The notes beneath the pieces were generated by a model. That model was not told the origin of the DNA. It worked only from the letters and a program-made list of their open reading frames with translations, and ran no database searches. From Streptomyces nigrescens (GTDB lineage: Bacteria > Actinomycetota > Actinomycetes > Streptomycetales > Streptomycetaceae), in the NCBI GenBank assembly GCA_024349765.1, contig AP026073.1, positions 3,844,001 to 3,908,000 of the forward strand: a DNA stretch of 64,000 nucleotides, read 5' to 3'. The position numbers and the translations under genes are program-made. Position 1 is the first letter of the stretch, and each line of letters starts with the position of its first letter. Positions 1-8,442 of this stretch are shown one piece after another.

Positions 1-99
1 TCGGTAGATGAGCGCTCTTTCCAGCATCTGTCTGCCACCTTCGAACATCCGGGGTTGGCTGCTGTCCGGGACCGGCCATCCGCACTGATTGCGGATCGT

Positions 100-1050
100 T
101 CACTGGTTTATGTGGCGGTATGCGACCACGTGGGCGAGGTCCGGGAGAGGCGCGACGGTGACCACGGTGCCGGGCCGGGGGGCGTGGATGACCTGGCCGT
201 CACCGATGTACAGCCCGACGTGCCCGCCGCCGTAGGACAGGACGAGGTCACCGGGCACCAGTCGGCTTCGGGTGGTGGCGGTCCCGGCGTGGATCTGCCC
301 CCACGTGGTGCGGGGCAACGTCACCCCAGCCGCCTGCCAGGCCCGCATCACCAGGCCGGAGCAGTCGAAGCCGCGAGGCCCGGCACCGCCCCACACGTAG
401 GGCTTGCCCAACTGCGCTCGGGCATAGGCCACGGCGCCCGCCGCGGACCTGGTCGGCTTGGCGGGCCTGGCGGTGGGCGTCGTGGCCGGCTGCCGGCCCG
501 GCGCAGGCGCGGTCACCGACGGTGTGGTCGCCGCCGGCCGGGTGGAGGTGGAGGCGTCCGGCTTCACGGGAACGCGCAGCGACTGCCCGGCGTAGATCAG
601 GGTCGACGATCCCAGATCGTTGAGCCGCTGCAACTGCTTCACGGTCGTGCCGTGCGTGCGCGCCAGCTCCCACAGCGTGGCACCGGGCAGCAGCACGATC
701 TTTTTGACCTTGGCGGGCTTGGCCTTGGCCGAGTCCGGCTCGGCGGGCTTGGCCGGGTGCGCCTTGGCGGGCTTGGGCACTGCCGGTGCTTCCGGCCGCA
801 GCGTGAGTGACGGTTCGCCGGCCGCGGAGGAGTCCGACGGGCCGTGCACGGCCAGCAGCACGCCCGCCAGCACCGAGAGCACGAACCCCACAGCCAGTCC
901 TGCCACTGCGGCCATGCCGTTGCGGATCTTCTTCGCGCCCACGCCGGGGGTGCGCGGCCTGCGGTGCGACACCGGCACCGACCGGAGCCCCTTCCTCGCG
1001 GTCTGCTTCTTCGGCGCCTGCCGCCGAGGCAGGAGTGTGTGCTGTCCCAT
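100..1050 (-). CDS. LysM-NlpC/P60 cell-wall hydrolase
   Basis: A 316-aa exported peptidoglycan endopeptidase. A basic N-terminus is followed by a hydrophobic segment (about residues 45-70) acting as signal or anchor. A Pro/Ala/Lys-rich linker and one LysM domain (around GATLWELARTHGTTVKQL) come next, and a C-terminal NlpC/P60 domain ends the protein. The catalytic cysteine is in FDCSG and the histidine in GGHVGLYIG, with a further conserved His in VIHAPRPG. In this family the enzyme cuts the D-Glu/meso-DAP side of stem peptides while LysM binds glycan. The ATG at 1050 is preferred over the upstream in-frame start at 1092 because GAGGAGG lies just upstream of it. That ribosome binding site may be masked by a hairpin (separate entry). 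Confidence 0.93.
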   Translation of the reverse strand: MGQHTLLPRRQAPKKQTARKGLRSVPVSHRRPRTPGVGAKKIRNGMAAVAGLAVGFVLSVLAGVLLAVHGPSDSSAAGEPSLTLRPEAPAVPKPAKAHPAKPAEPDSAKAKPAKVKKIVLLPGATLWELARTHGTTVKQLQRLNDLGSSTLIYAGQSLRVPVKPDASTSTRPAATTPSVTAPAPGRQPATTPTARPAKPTRSAAGAVAYARAQLGKPYVWGGAGPRGFDCSGLVMRAWQAAGVTLPRTTWGQIHAGTATTRSRLVPGDLVLSYGGGHVGLYIGDGQVIHAPRPGTVVTVAPLPDLAHVVAYRHINQ

Positions 1051-1054
1051 GACG

Positions 1055-1098
1055 ACCTCCTCGAAAAGACCGCGTAGTTCGCGGCCCGGCAAGGAGGT
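1055..1098 (-). promoter_or_regulatory. Hairpin that could hide the hydrolase RBS
   Basis: In the leader of the LysM-NlpC/P60 gene, ACCTCCT (1098 to 1092) is complementary to AGGAGGT (1061 to 1055), which is the gene's ribosome binding site. Between them sits a second stem, CCGCG-AACTA-CGCGG. The stacked fold would sequester the RBS. This is seen in sequence only. I could not match it to the c-di-AMP (ydaO) riboswitch known upstream of some actinobacterial hydrolases. The wider leader, 1099-1468, holds no recognisable gene. Confidence 0.4.
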
Positions 1099-1468
1099 TG
1101 ATTCGTCTCAAAGGTGTCCCGCTAGATCTTCGCCCGTCCGGGACAGTCCCGGTCCGTCCAGTGCTGGCAGCCCCCTGACAACGGTGGGCCGCGTAGGCGC
1201 GGACGGTGCCGCTGACCTGCACAGACAATGCTGGACTGTCCCGTCCGCCATGACGTGTTGCCCCGCGCTGACCTGCCCGGCACGCTCTTGCCATCGACCG
1301 GCCCACCCGGACCGCGCCAGACGTCGACGGCGCCTCCGGGTCCGCCGCATCCACTCTCGCCATCTGCCGGTGTCGACGACCGGGGCGAGCAGTCGTCCAC
1401 ACGGCCCACCCCTCAGCGTCCGCGCAGGGGTGGCTACCTCACCGACTCGTTCCTCGAAGGAGATCCGC

Positions 1469-2113
1469 ATGTCTGCTGTCACACACCGCAAGACCCGACC
1501 GCTGATCATCGCTGTGCTCGCCAGCGGTCTGGTCGCGGGCGTTGTCGCCGGCACTTCGGTCACCGATGTGTTCACCGCCGACTCGGGCCAGGGCGGCACC
1601 TCGGGCCAGGTTGCCCTCGCCGGTAGCAAGGTGCAGCAGGGCGGCGACGTTTGCCAGCCCGTCGACCGCGTGACGCCCATCCTGATCCGCGAGGGCTGGG
1701 ACAGCCGTCCCGAGAAGATCACCTGGCGTAACGGCGCCTCCACCGAGCAGAAGCACCAGTTCACCTTCACCCACACCTACTCTGCCCGCGGCATGCTCAC
1801 CGGCGACCTGCCCTCCCTGCCCAGCATGCAGGGCAAGGCGAGGGCGAAGATCAACAAGAAGAACAAGCAGCAGGGCACCGCCATGTTGGGCTTCGAGCTG
1901 GAGCTGTCCGCCGACATCAGCAACGGCGAGACCATCGAGTACACCGTCCCCGCCAGCAGCATGTTCATCGCCAAGCGCGGTATCTGGAAGCAGACCTGGG
2001 CCATCAAGCGCTACCAGCGGTGGTCCAACTGCCAGGAACGCTGGTCCCACGCCGGCAACATGACCGGTGTCGGAAGCATGATCTACACCTCCTCCAAGAA
2101 GCTGTACCGCTGA
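1469..2113 (+). CDS. Secreted protein of unknown function, beta-rich
   Basis: A 214-aa protein beginning with a signal peptide (basic start, then LIIAVLASGLVAGVVAG). The mature part has a conserved-looking Cys pair, a Lys-rich hinge (about residues 130-142) and alternating polar/hydrophobic strands such as GFELELSADI followed by EYTVPASS. The ATG is placed by the GAAGGAG motif six bases upstream. No family was recognised with certainty. The strand pattern and the VPA turn recall bacterial pore-forming proteins of the aerolysin/ETX type, and the convergent neighbour shows a similar pattern, but this is only inference. A strong hairpin follows the gene. Confidence 0.75.
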   Translation: MSAVTHRKTRPLIIAVLASGLVAGVVAGTSVTDVFTADSGQGGTSGQVALAGSKVQQGGDVCQPVDRVTPILIREGWDSRPEKITWRNGASTEQKHQFTFTHTYSARGMLTGDLPSLPSMQGKARAKINKKNKQQGTAMLGFELELSADISNGETIEYTVPASSMFIAKRGIWKQTWAIKRYQRWSNCQERWSHAGNMTGVGSMIYTSSKKLYR

Positions 2114-2171
2114 ACCTTCGGCCCAGGCGGCAGGCGCTTTCTGCGTTTCGGGGGAGCGGCTCGCCGGCACC

Positions 2172-2209
2172 GATCCCGGCTGCCTCGGATGTGCGAGGCA
2201 GCCGGGATC
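2172..2209. terminator. Bidirectional hairpin terminator
   Basis: A perfect 16-bp inverted repeat (GATCCCGGCTGCCTCG and its complement) with a 6-base loop. It lies between the ends of the two convergent secreted-protein genes at 2113 and 2371. There is no T-tract, which is usual for GC-rich actinomycete terminators. It probably serves both strands. Confidence 0.8.
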
Positions 2210-2370
2210 AATCAGCCCGCGGAGCCACAGACCACCTGCCCGGTAGGCACAACCAGCCTCTTCAGCTCGCCTTCGGTGCACTGACCGTACGGATGGGCAA
2301 GGAGCCACCGCAGCATTCGCCGGCGACGGGTGACTGTGCCGGCTTCGCACGGGCGACTCGCTCCGGCTGA

Positions 2371-3648
2371 CTACACCCCACCGGGCTTGGAGGAGGCGCA
2401 CCCGGGGTCCGTGGAGTCCGTGGTGCATTTCACGATGACGCTGTGGACATTGTCGACCCCCTCCACCGGCATGGTGACGGTCATGTGGTGCGTCCACGTC
2501 GACCCGGCATCGTTGCTGAATGTCCAGTCTCCGGTGGTCGTCTTGAGAGCCAAGGCTCGCGCCAGCCACGCTGTCTGGCCGGGCGGAACCTCCATCGCGT
2601 AACTGGTGCCCGATGCCTCAGTGGTGGTCTGAGTCTCGGTCCAGGTGTGTTGGTATCCAAGCTGGACGTCGGCTTTCAGTGGGCTCTTGGCCTCTGATCC
2701 CGGTCCGATCGTGACATTGACGCCGAGGGTGTCTGTTTGGCTGACCATGTTCGCGCTGGACTGCGACCAGTTCATGGAGCAGCTCAAGTTGCCGCCGGAA
2801 GGCCCGCTGGAGTTCGTGCAGACGGGGGAGGAGCCCTGCCGGTCACTCGATGTGGAAACGAGTTGGTAGGGCCCGAGGTGGGCGGGCTGGGAGTCGTCGG
2901 TGATGGTGTACGAACTCGCCGTGATGACGCCGGATCCGTTGTTGCGTTGGGTCAGCGCGTACTGCGTCGCCAGATCGTCGAGGGTCGGGCCGCTTGGACT
3001 GTCACCGGGGGCCGCAGTCACGGTCCACTGCTCAGTGGTGTCTCCCCCGCTGGCGCCCACTCCCTCGGTGCAGCCAAGGGTATTCATCTGGAGGGCGGCA
3101 CCGCCGGCGTAAGGGGAGGCGTACTGGTCCCAATACGACGAGACGCATTCGTCGTTGTCGACGCGCCGAATCAGGTAGGTATTGGCCACGTCGGTGACCG
3201 GTTCGGCGTAGAACAGCTGTTTCTGGTCTGTGTCATCGCAGGTGGCGGTCATGGTGAGGAAGCCATTTTCGTCGATTTCGACGCAGCCGCTCTTGCTGGG
3301 GATGTTGTTGGCGATTTGGAAGCTGCCGTCGTTCTTGGGGTTGGGCTTGAAGCTCCACTGATCGCTTATCGCCGTGCCATCAGGTCGCAGGACGACGTCA
3401 TTGCTGTCCGATGAGCCGTCATTGAGCAGATCGACGGGGCCATTCGGGTTCGCGGCACGCGCCATCCCCGTGACCTCGTGCTGCACGCGGGCGATGGTCA
3501 TGCACCCGGTGTGGGAACTCTTGTCACACGAGGGGTCGTCTGCATGAGCTGGCGTGGTAGCCAGCAGTGACAGCGGTATGGTGAGTGCGACCGCCAGGAG
3601 CGCAGGCATTCTTCGCGTCGCACTTTGTGGGACTTGTTCAGTGGGCAT
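2371..3648 (-). CDS. Secreted protein with lectin-like N-half and aerolysin-like C-half
   Basis: A 425-aa exported protein whose signal peptide ends near TTPAHA. The first half contains repeated QW-type strands (DQWSFKP, EQWTVTA) with paired cysteines, reminiscent of a ricin-B/beta-trefoil carbohydrate-binding domain. The second half is rich in Ser/Thr-alternating strands (NMVSQTDTLGVNVTIG, YQHTWTETQTTTEASG) followed by YAMEVPPGQTAW. That resembles the membrane-insertion region and following strand of aerolysin/ETX-MTX2-type beta-pore formers. The start at 3648 has AAGGG upstream and avoids a 16-residue extension before the signal peptide. A secreted sugar-binding pore-forming protein is my best guess, made from pattern and not from a confirmed family. 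Confidence 0.65.
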   Translation of the reverse strand: MPTEQVPQSATRRMPALLAVALTIPLSLLATTPAHADDPSCDKSSHTGCMTIARVQHEVTGMARAANPNGPVDLLNDGSSDSNDVVLRPDGTAISDQWSFKPNPKNDGSFQIANNIPSKSGCVEIDENGFLTMTATCDDTDQKQLFYAEPVTDVANTYLIRRVDNDECVSSYWDQYASPYAGGAALQMNTLGCTEGVGASGGDTTEQWTVTAAPGDSPSGPTLDDLATQYALTQRNNGSGVITASSYTITDDSQPAHLGPYQLVSTSSDRQGSSPVCTNSSGPSGGNLSCSMNWSQSSANMVSQTDTLGVNVTIGPGSEAKSPLKADVQLGYQHTWTETQTTTEASGTSYAMEVPPGQTAWLARALALKTTTGDWTFSNDAGSTWTHHMTVTMPVEGVDNVHSVIVKCTTDSTDPGCASSKPGGV

Positions 3649-4147
3649 GAACCATTTCCCTTTCGTCCTTCTTCGTGATTCCGGCACGGTGACCACCTCA
3701 CGCTGAGGTGACCGTGCAGCAGGCGGCTATGCAATTCGGTGAAATGCGGGCTGCTGCTTGTTGCACGATTCCCGGCGCCGTAACCGGAACCGCCGGCACC
3801 GCGACGGTCGTTGGCGGCCCCGGCCTCTGGGGCATCTCAGCGGTCATGGTTCTTGGTCCTCGCTCCGGTGAGCTGTGCTCTTCGGGCCGGTCAGGTGCCC
3901 CCGAGCAGCACCGGTCCACCCCGTGCGCCCGGACCACCGTGGCACCGTCAACGTAGGCGCGGGCAAGCGGAGGAACATCCTCCATCTGCCGGATAGAGTT
4001 CTCGATTTCGGGTGCCGGGCCGTGGTGACCTGTGAGCGGGAGCTCGTCGCGCAGCGGGGCCCGGGGCTCTGCGGAGCCGCACCGCGGCCTGCCAACCGGG
4101 CGTTCAATCCGCCCGCAAGCGGTCGCCCGCAAACGACCCCGCCATTC
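3649..4147. other. Intergenic stretch with no recognised gene
   Basis: About 500 bases between the divergent secreted-protein gene and the coiled-coil membrane protein. Several open frames exist on both strands, but none has a good RBS, recognisable motifs or typical codon bias. It probably holds the promoter of the minus-strand gene. Confidence 0.4.
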
Positions 4148-4177
4148 GTGACAGCCGCAAGGGACGTGCCGTACCTT
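4148..4177 (+). promoter_or_regulatory. Candidate leaderless promoter
   Basis: GTGACA (4148-4153) and TACCTT (4172-4177) are separated by 18 bases and resemble housekeeping -35 and -10 boxes. The ATG at 4185 starts only seven bases after the -10 box and no RBS precedes it, so the transcript would be leaderless, which is common in Streptomyces. Confidence 0.45.
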
Positions 4178-4184
4178 CAGATGC

Positions 4185-4667
4185 ATGGGGGAGCTCTCTG
4201 AGGAGTCCGGTGCGGGGCGGGTCCACAACCGCATCGAGGGCGATGTCAACGGTGTAGTAGGGCAGTTCGGGGATGTTCACGGAGACGTCCATATGCAGGG
4301 GGGCGTCAGTGACACCCAGTTGTCCCGCCTTGCGCAGGAGATCGCTCGCTCTTACGCCGCTACTGAGGCGACGAGGGCGGCCGAGGCAGCTGCAGCGGCC
4401 GAGCAGGCCGAGCGAGCGGCTGAACAGCGAAGAAGGGCTCAGCAGAAGCAGCAGCAGGAGGCTGAGTGGGAGAAGGAACAGGAGGCCGAGGAACAGAGAC
4501 GGGAGCGCAAGAAGTCGGCGCTCAAGTCCGTTGGTTGCGTCTTGCTCGTCCCGGCCTTTCTTGCCATTTCTTTCAGTACGCAGGTGACTCTCTGGACGTT
4601 TCCGGTCCTGATTTTCGTGCTCGTTCTGGCCCTTGTGCTGGCCAGGTCCGGCACTGACCGGAAGTAA
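4185..4667 (+). CDS. Small coiled-coil membrane protein with GDV-type N-terminal motif
   Basis: A 160-aa protein. Residues 12-40 carry an N-R-I-E-G-D-V-N-G-x-V-x-Q type motif followed by GDVHGDVH. I recall this kind of motif at the front of many actinobacterial multidomain signalling or conflict proteins. An Ala/Glu/Gln-rich helix follows (about 50-110), predicted to form a coiled coil, then two hydrophobic segments near the C-terminus (SVGCVLLVPAFLAIS and WTFPVLIFVLVLALVLA). The protein would sit in the membrane with a long cytoplasmic helix. Function is unknown. The gene stands alone, and its start appears leaderless. Confidence 0.75.
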   Translation: MGELSEESGAGRVHNRIEGDVNGVVGQFGDVHGDVHMQGGVSDTQLSRLAQEIARSYAATEATRAAEAAAAAEQAERAAEQRRRAQQKQQQEAEWEKEQEAEEQRRERKKSALKSVGCVLLVPAFLAISFSTQVTLWTFPVLIFVLVLALVLARSGTDRK

Positions 4668-5120
4668 TTCCTTCCGCGGGCGATCACGTCAACTCCCTTC
4701 GCGGTCCCTGTCGTGCAGCCGGTCCTACCCGCAGTGCAGGCTCCGACTTAACGCTCTGCTGGACACGGCTTGCGCCGAACTGGACTCCTACCTGCGGCGG
4801 CTCGTACTCCAGCGGTGGATCGTGATCCTGGCGACCGGACGACGTACCCCGGTGGCTGCTGGTAGACCGGTCCCCAGGCCGTCCGGTCATTCAGGTCCGA
4901 GCCGAATGCACGCCGCACCCCCGAGCGCTCTACTTGGCGAGCGGTGCCCACCAGCGTGCTCAGTCACACTCGCCGTAGTGGGCGCATGTGCGCGATGGTT
5001 GGCGAGCCTGCTTTACCGAGCACTCGACCTGCTGTGGTTGAGCGCTTGGGTCGGCTCGTTGGCGTTTGAGTTGGCCTGTTGCTGGCCCACGGGGCCCGAT
5101 CGCACCGGCGACCGCTGGTT
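4668..5120. other. Intergenic stretch, possibly decayed
   Basis: About 450 bases without a convincing gene. Short minus-strand frames encode Pro/Tyr-rich pieces (for example GPVYQQPPGYVV), broken between frames. They could be the remains of a proline-rich protein, but this cannot be established. Confidence 0.3.
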
Positions 5121-6128
5121 TCACGCGGGGGCGGTAGACGGCGGTGATCCTGTGCTCGCGGCTTCCACGACGATCTCTCCGGCCCGGGTGCGTGCGTACA
5201 ACACCTCTCTGCCTGCACGGTGGGCGCTGACCAGGCCGGCGGTGCGCAGGGCCGTCAGGTGCTGGGAGACACCGCCGGGGGTCAGTCCGGTGCGGCGGGC
5301 GAGGTCGGTGGTCGAGACGGGGGCGGTCAGCTCGGTCAGGAGGGTTGCGCGGGATCGCCCCAGCACCCCTGCCAGGGCGTCGGAGACGGTCGCGGGCCGC
5401 GCCTGCCAGAGCGTGCCGACGGCGCGCGGGGGGTAGCGCAGCGAGGGCAGCCACGGCTCGGTGAGGACGGAGAAGACGCGCGGCCAGACAAAGGCGGACG
5501 GCACCAGCAACAGCCCCCGGCCGGCCAGCTGACGCGCTCCGTGCGCGGTTCGGTGTGCCACGTGCAGGGTGCCTCCCGCCCAGGTGACCTGTGGGTCGAG
5601 GTCCGCGAACAGGTGCTGGGCGCCACCTTCGACCAAGCGGCCGGCGCGGTAGCGGATGTCGCCCTCCAGCAGGGTGAGGATCCGCGACCAGTACGGCGCC
5701 AGGGCCAGCTCCCAGTACATCTCGATCGCGTCGGCCAACCGCCCGAGTTCGGCTGTGGGGTCCGCGCGCAGCGCCGCCATCCGCGCGGGCGGTACCTCGG
5801 CCGTCGTGTGCAGCAGCGCCGACGGGGTGGCCCGGACCGTGGCCAGCTCCATGTCCAGTGATGGCAGCGGGGTGGTGGGCGGCGGGCAGATGAACCCCGG
5901 GATGCGGCCGCTGTGGGCCGAGCCCGTCGGCACCGGAACGAGGTCGAACAACGGGCTGAGGTCGACTTCCGCCGCCAGCTGCTGCCGTGCCCGGTCGGCC
6001 CAGGTGCGGTGCAGGCCGTGTGCGTCCACGCCCTTGAGCACCCGGATGCTGGCCACCACCTCCCACAGCGGGGAGATCGCGAAGCGGGTGCGGGCGACGT
6101 CCTCCAAGCCGAGTTCGATCTCGATCAT
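5121..6128 (-). CDS. ArsR-family regulator with DUF5937-type N-terminus
   Basis: A 335-aa transcription regulator. The N-terminal 230 residues match the DUF5937 layout, starting with MIEIELGLEDVARTRFAISP. The C-terminal winged helix (about 245-320) has the ArsR-type recognition pattern TDLARRTGLTPGGVSQHLTA followed by a wing. It is transcribed divergently from an MFS exporter 55 bp away, so it most likely represses that exporter and itself. No metal-binding ELCxCD motif is seen, so the ligand is probably not a metal. A second protein of the same type lies at 51889-52848. Confidence 0.9.
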   Translation of the reverse strand: MIEIELGLEDVARTRFAISPLWEVVASIRVLKGVDAHGLHRTWADRARQQLAAEVDLSPLFDLVPVPTGSAHSGRIPGFICPPPTTPLPSLDMELATVRATPSALLHTTAEVPPARMAALRADPTAELGRLADAIEMYWELALAPYWSRILTLLEGDIRYRAGRLVEGGAQHLFADLDPQVTWAGGTLHVAHRTAHGARQLAGRGLLLVPSAFVWPRVFSVLTEPWLPSLRYPPRAVGTLWQARPATVSDALAGVLGRSRATLLTELTAPVSTTDLARRTGLTPGGVSQHLTALRTAGLVSAHRAGREVLYARTRAGEIVVEAASTGSPPSTAPA

Positions 6129-6183
6129 TTAGCTCAGGATAAAACAATGGGGAAGTCGTCAACGGTCCTGCACGGTACGGCGC

Positions 6184-7461
6184 ATGACCGAAGCACCCCG
6201 TTCCCCGTGGCGGCTGCGCGACTTCCGCATACTCTTCGCCGCGAGTGCCCTCAGCCACCTCGGCAGCAATGCCGGCTATGTGGCGATCCCACTGCTCGCC
6301 GTCACCACCCTCGGCTCGGGCCCCGGCGAGACCGGTGCGCTGGCCGCGCTGTCCACCGCCGCCTTCCTCCTCATCGGACTGCCCGCGGGCGCCTGGGTGG
6401 ACCGTCTGCCCGGCCGCCGAGTGCTGGTGGCCGCGGACGCCCTCCGCGCCGTGCTGTTCGCCTCGATCCCCGTCGCATGGTGGCTGGGTGTGCTGTCACT
6501 GCCGCAGCTGTACGCGGTGGTGCTGCTGAACGGCTGCGCCACGGTGTTCTTCGACGTCGGCTCGCAGAGCGTCCTGCCCGAACTGGTCGGCCGCGAACGC
6601 CTGGCGCCGGCGAACACGGCGCTGGTGAGCCTGATGGCCGGCGCCGGCATCGCCGGCCGCGGTGCCGGTGGTGTCCTGGTCCAGCTCTTCACGGCGCCCC
6701 TGGCGATTCTCGGCGGAGCCCTCGCCTATGTGGCCTCCGCCACCGGCCTGACGGGCATCGGCCGATGCCACGCTCCCGCCGCGGCACCGCCCGACCGGAA
6801 GCGGCTGCGCGCCGAGATAGCGGAAGGGCTGCGCCACGTCCTCGGCAGCCGCGAGCTGCGCGCGCTGGCGCTCACCGCGACCCTCAGCAACCTCGGCGCA
6901 CAGATGATCAACGCCATGCTGCCGGTGCTCTTCACCCACGAACTGCACCTGCCCGCCGGGGCACTCGGGGCGTACTGGGCGGCCGGCGGCCTGGGCACCC
7001 TGCTCGGCGCCGGCGTCGCCCGCCGCCTCGCCGCCCGCCTCGGCCACGGTCGCACCCTGGGGCTGGCCGGACTCTGGTTCTCACCCGCCGCACTCACCGT
7101 CGGGCTCGTCGACGACGGGCCGTGGCTTTGGGTGGCCGGCGCTGGGTGGCTCGTCACCACAGCCAAGACGGGCATCAACAACGTCCTCGGCGTCACCCTG
7201 CGCCAGCGCATGCCCCCGGACCCGCTGCTCGGCCGCATGAACGCCACCTTCCGATTCCTGCTCACCGGCGCCCTGGCCATCGGCTCCGCCCTCGGTGGCC
7301 TCATCGGCCAGACGGCAGGCGTACACATGGCAATCTGGGCCGGCGCGATCTGCATGGCCTGCGCCTTCCTCCCGGTCTTCTGCTCCCCCGTCCGCACGCT
7401 GCGCGAGCTTCCGGTAACCACCACGCCACCCTCCCGAGCCTCGGCGGCACCCGCGCCGTGA
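6184..7461 (+). CDS. MFS exporter
   Basis: A 425-aa major facilitator superfamily protein with about 12 hydrophobic segments. The cytoplasmic loop 2-3 motif appears as GAWVDRLPGRRVLVAADALRA, and the N-terminus (WRLRDFRILFAASALSHLGS) is typical of the DHA3/enterobactin-exporter-like group. It probably exports a small toxic molecule or metabolite using the proton gradient. Its neighbour is a divergent ArsR/DUF5937 regulator, the common arrangement for inducible drug exporters. Substrate unknown. Confidence 0.92.
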   Translation: MTEAPRSPWRLRDFRILFAASALSHLGSNAGYVAIPLLAVTTLGSGPGETGALAALSTAAFLLIGLPAGAWVDRLPGRRVLVAADALRAVLFASIPVAWWLGVLSLPQLYAVVLLNGCATVFFDVGSQSVLPELVGRERLAPANTALVSLMAGAGIAGRGAGGVLVQLFTAPLAILGGALAYVASATGLTGIGRCHAPAAAPPDRKRLRAEIAEGLRHVLGSRELRALALTATLSNLGAQMINAMLPVLFTHELHLPAGALGAYWAAGGLGTLLGAGVARRLAARLGHGRTLGLAGLWFSPAALTVGLVDDGPWLWVAGAGWLVTTAKTGINNVLGVTLRQRMPPDPLLGRMNATFRFLLTGALAIGSALGGLIGQTAGVHMAIWAGAICMACAFLPVFCSPVRTLRELPVTTTPPSRASAAPAP

Positions 7462-7566
7462 CCAGGGCAGGTGCAGCACGGAGGCACGCTCGAGAGCCGG
7501 CCCCGGCGTGGCTTCCATGAGCGTGCTCAGCCGCCGCGGCGCAGCGGCGACCAGCTCCAGGATCCG

Positions 7567-7620
7567 GACTGGGGAACCCACCGATGGGTGGTCGAGCGGA
7601 CCATCGCCTGGCTTCACTTT
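7567..7620 (+). pseudogene. IS5-family transposase relic (fragment 1)
   Basis: An 18-residue trace, DWGTHRWVVERTIAWLHF, matches the conserved late block of IS5-type transposases in Streptomyces, including the E of the DDE triad in VVERT. Both flanks are unrelated, so only a scrap of the gene survives. The rest of 7462-7751 holds nothing recognisable. Confidence 0.7.
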
Positions 7621-7751
7621 GTTGGGACCCCCGTCAGCCTCGGGGCTGGTGGCGCCGGGGCGCACGGGCTGCTCTGACGAGAGCCACGGCGCTGCTACCA
7701 ACGCCTGATGAGCCTCACCTCATGGGACACGGTCTGAGTCGGCGGGTGCCG

Positions 7752-8330
7752 TCAATCCTGGCGGTAGGCGTTGCCGTGCTCGTTGATGAGCACGTACTCG
7801 GGGTCGAGGGCGGCCGCAGCGCGGGCGCGTTCCAGCAGCCAGGTCAGGGGAGGGAGCGGGGCCAGGCCGAGGCGGTCGAGGAGTTCGGCGCGCATCCCCG
7901 GCAAGTCTTCCAGCTCGGCTGCCTCGATGTATTCCGCGTCGTCATCGTCGCGGAGAGCTCGGAGGGCCTGTTCGTCCATCGTTCGGCCCTCCCGTTCCCA
8001 GTGCAGGGCTTCGTCGGCGCACGGCAGGCCGATCAGCAGGAGCAGTGCGTCACGGAGGTTGGTTCCGATCAGCCCGGCGGAGCCTTCGGAGTCGGCGAAG
8101 AGGACCGGGCGGTCCTCGTCGTCGCCTTCACCGCAGAGGAAGTACGTGCCGCCGCCGTGGTCCTTGGCGATCGGGTCCAACGGGGCGCCGGAGGCCAGAC
8201 GTACCGGTTCCACGTGGGTGAGAGGGCCGAAGGCCGCGACGAGAGTGTCGAATTCGAAGGGGAAATCGGCCAGTTGCGCGGCCTCGGGGTCCGCCTTGAG
8301 CCGGTCGAGCAGTGATTCGGAAGTCTGCAC
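7752..8330 (-). CDS. Small acidic protein, SUKH/immunity-like
   Basis: A 192-aa acidic soluble protein with a GTG start. The middle part, with GGGTYFLCGEGD, then VLFADSEGSAGLIGTNLRDALLLLIG, resembles the strand and helix pattern of SUKH (SMI1/KNR4)-type proteins, many of which are immunity or intracellular sensor proteins. No toxin gene adjoins it. The RBS is weak (TAGGG). Function unassigned. Confidence 0.7.
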   Translation of the reverse strand: MQTSESLLDRLKADPEAAQLADFPFEFDTLVAAFGPLTHVEPVRLASGAPLDPIAKDHGGGTYFLCGEGDDEDRPVLFADSEGSAGLIGTNLRDALLLLIGLPCADEALHWEREGRTMDEQALRALRDDDDAEYIEAAELEDLPGMRAELLDRLGLAPLPPLTWLLERARAAAALDPEYVLINEHGNAYRQD

Positions 8331-8442
8331 GAGTGGACCCTACAGGGGGCTCTGACGGGGCAGTCCGGAGGTAGTGCCTGTGCCGGTCATCGCCGCACGG
8401 CGGAAAGTGCCGCGCCGCCTGCTTCGCCCTCAACGACTTCGC

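Noticed and set aside
1051-1450. c-di-AMP (ydaO-type) riboswitch before the LysM-NlpC/P60 gene
   Set aside because: I looked for the conserved blocks of that riboswitch and did not find them.
620-1468. N-terminal extension of the secreted protein at 1469
   Set aside because: It runs antisense through the NlpC/P60 gene and lacks an RBS; a strong RBS and signal peptide begin at 1469.
3698-4249. 183-aa minus-strand frame between the secreted protein and coiled-coil genes
   Set aside because: No RBS, no motif, and it overlaps the promoter and start of the plus-strand gene.
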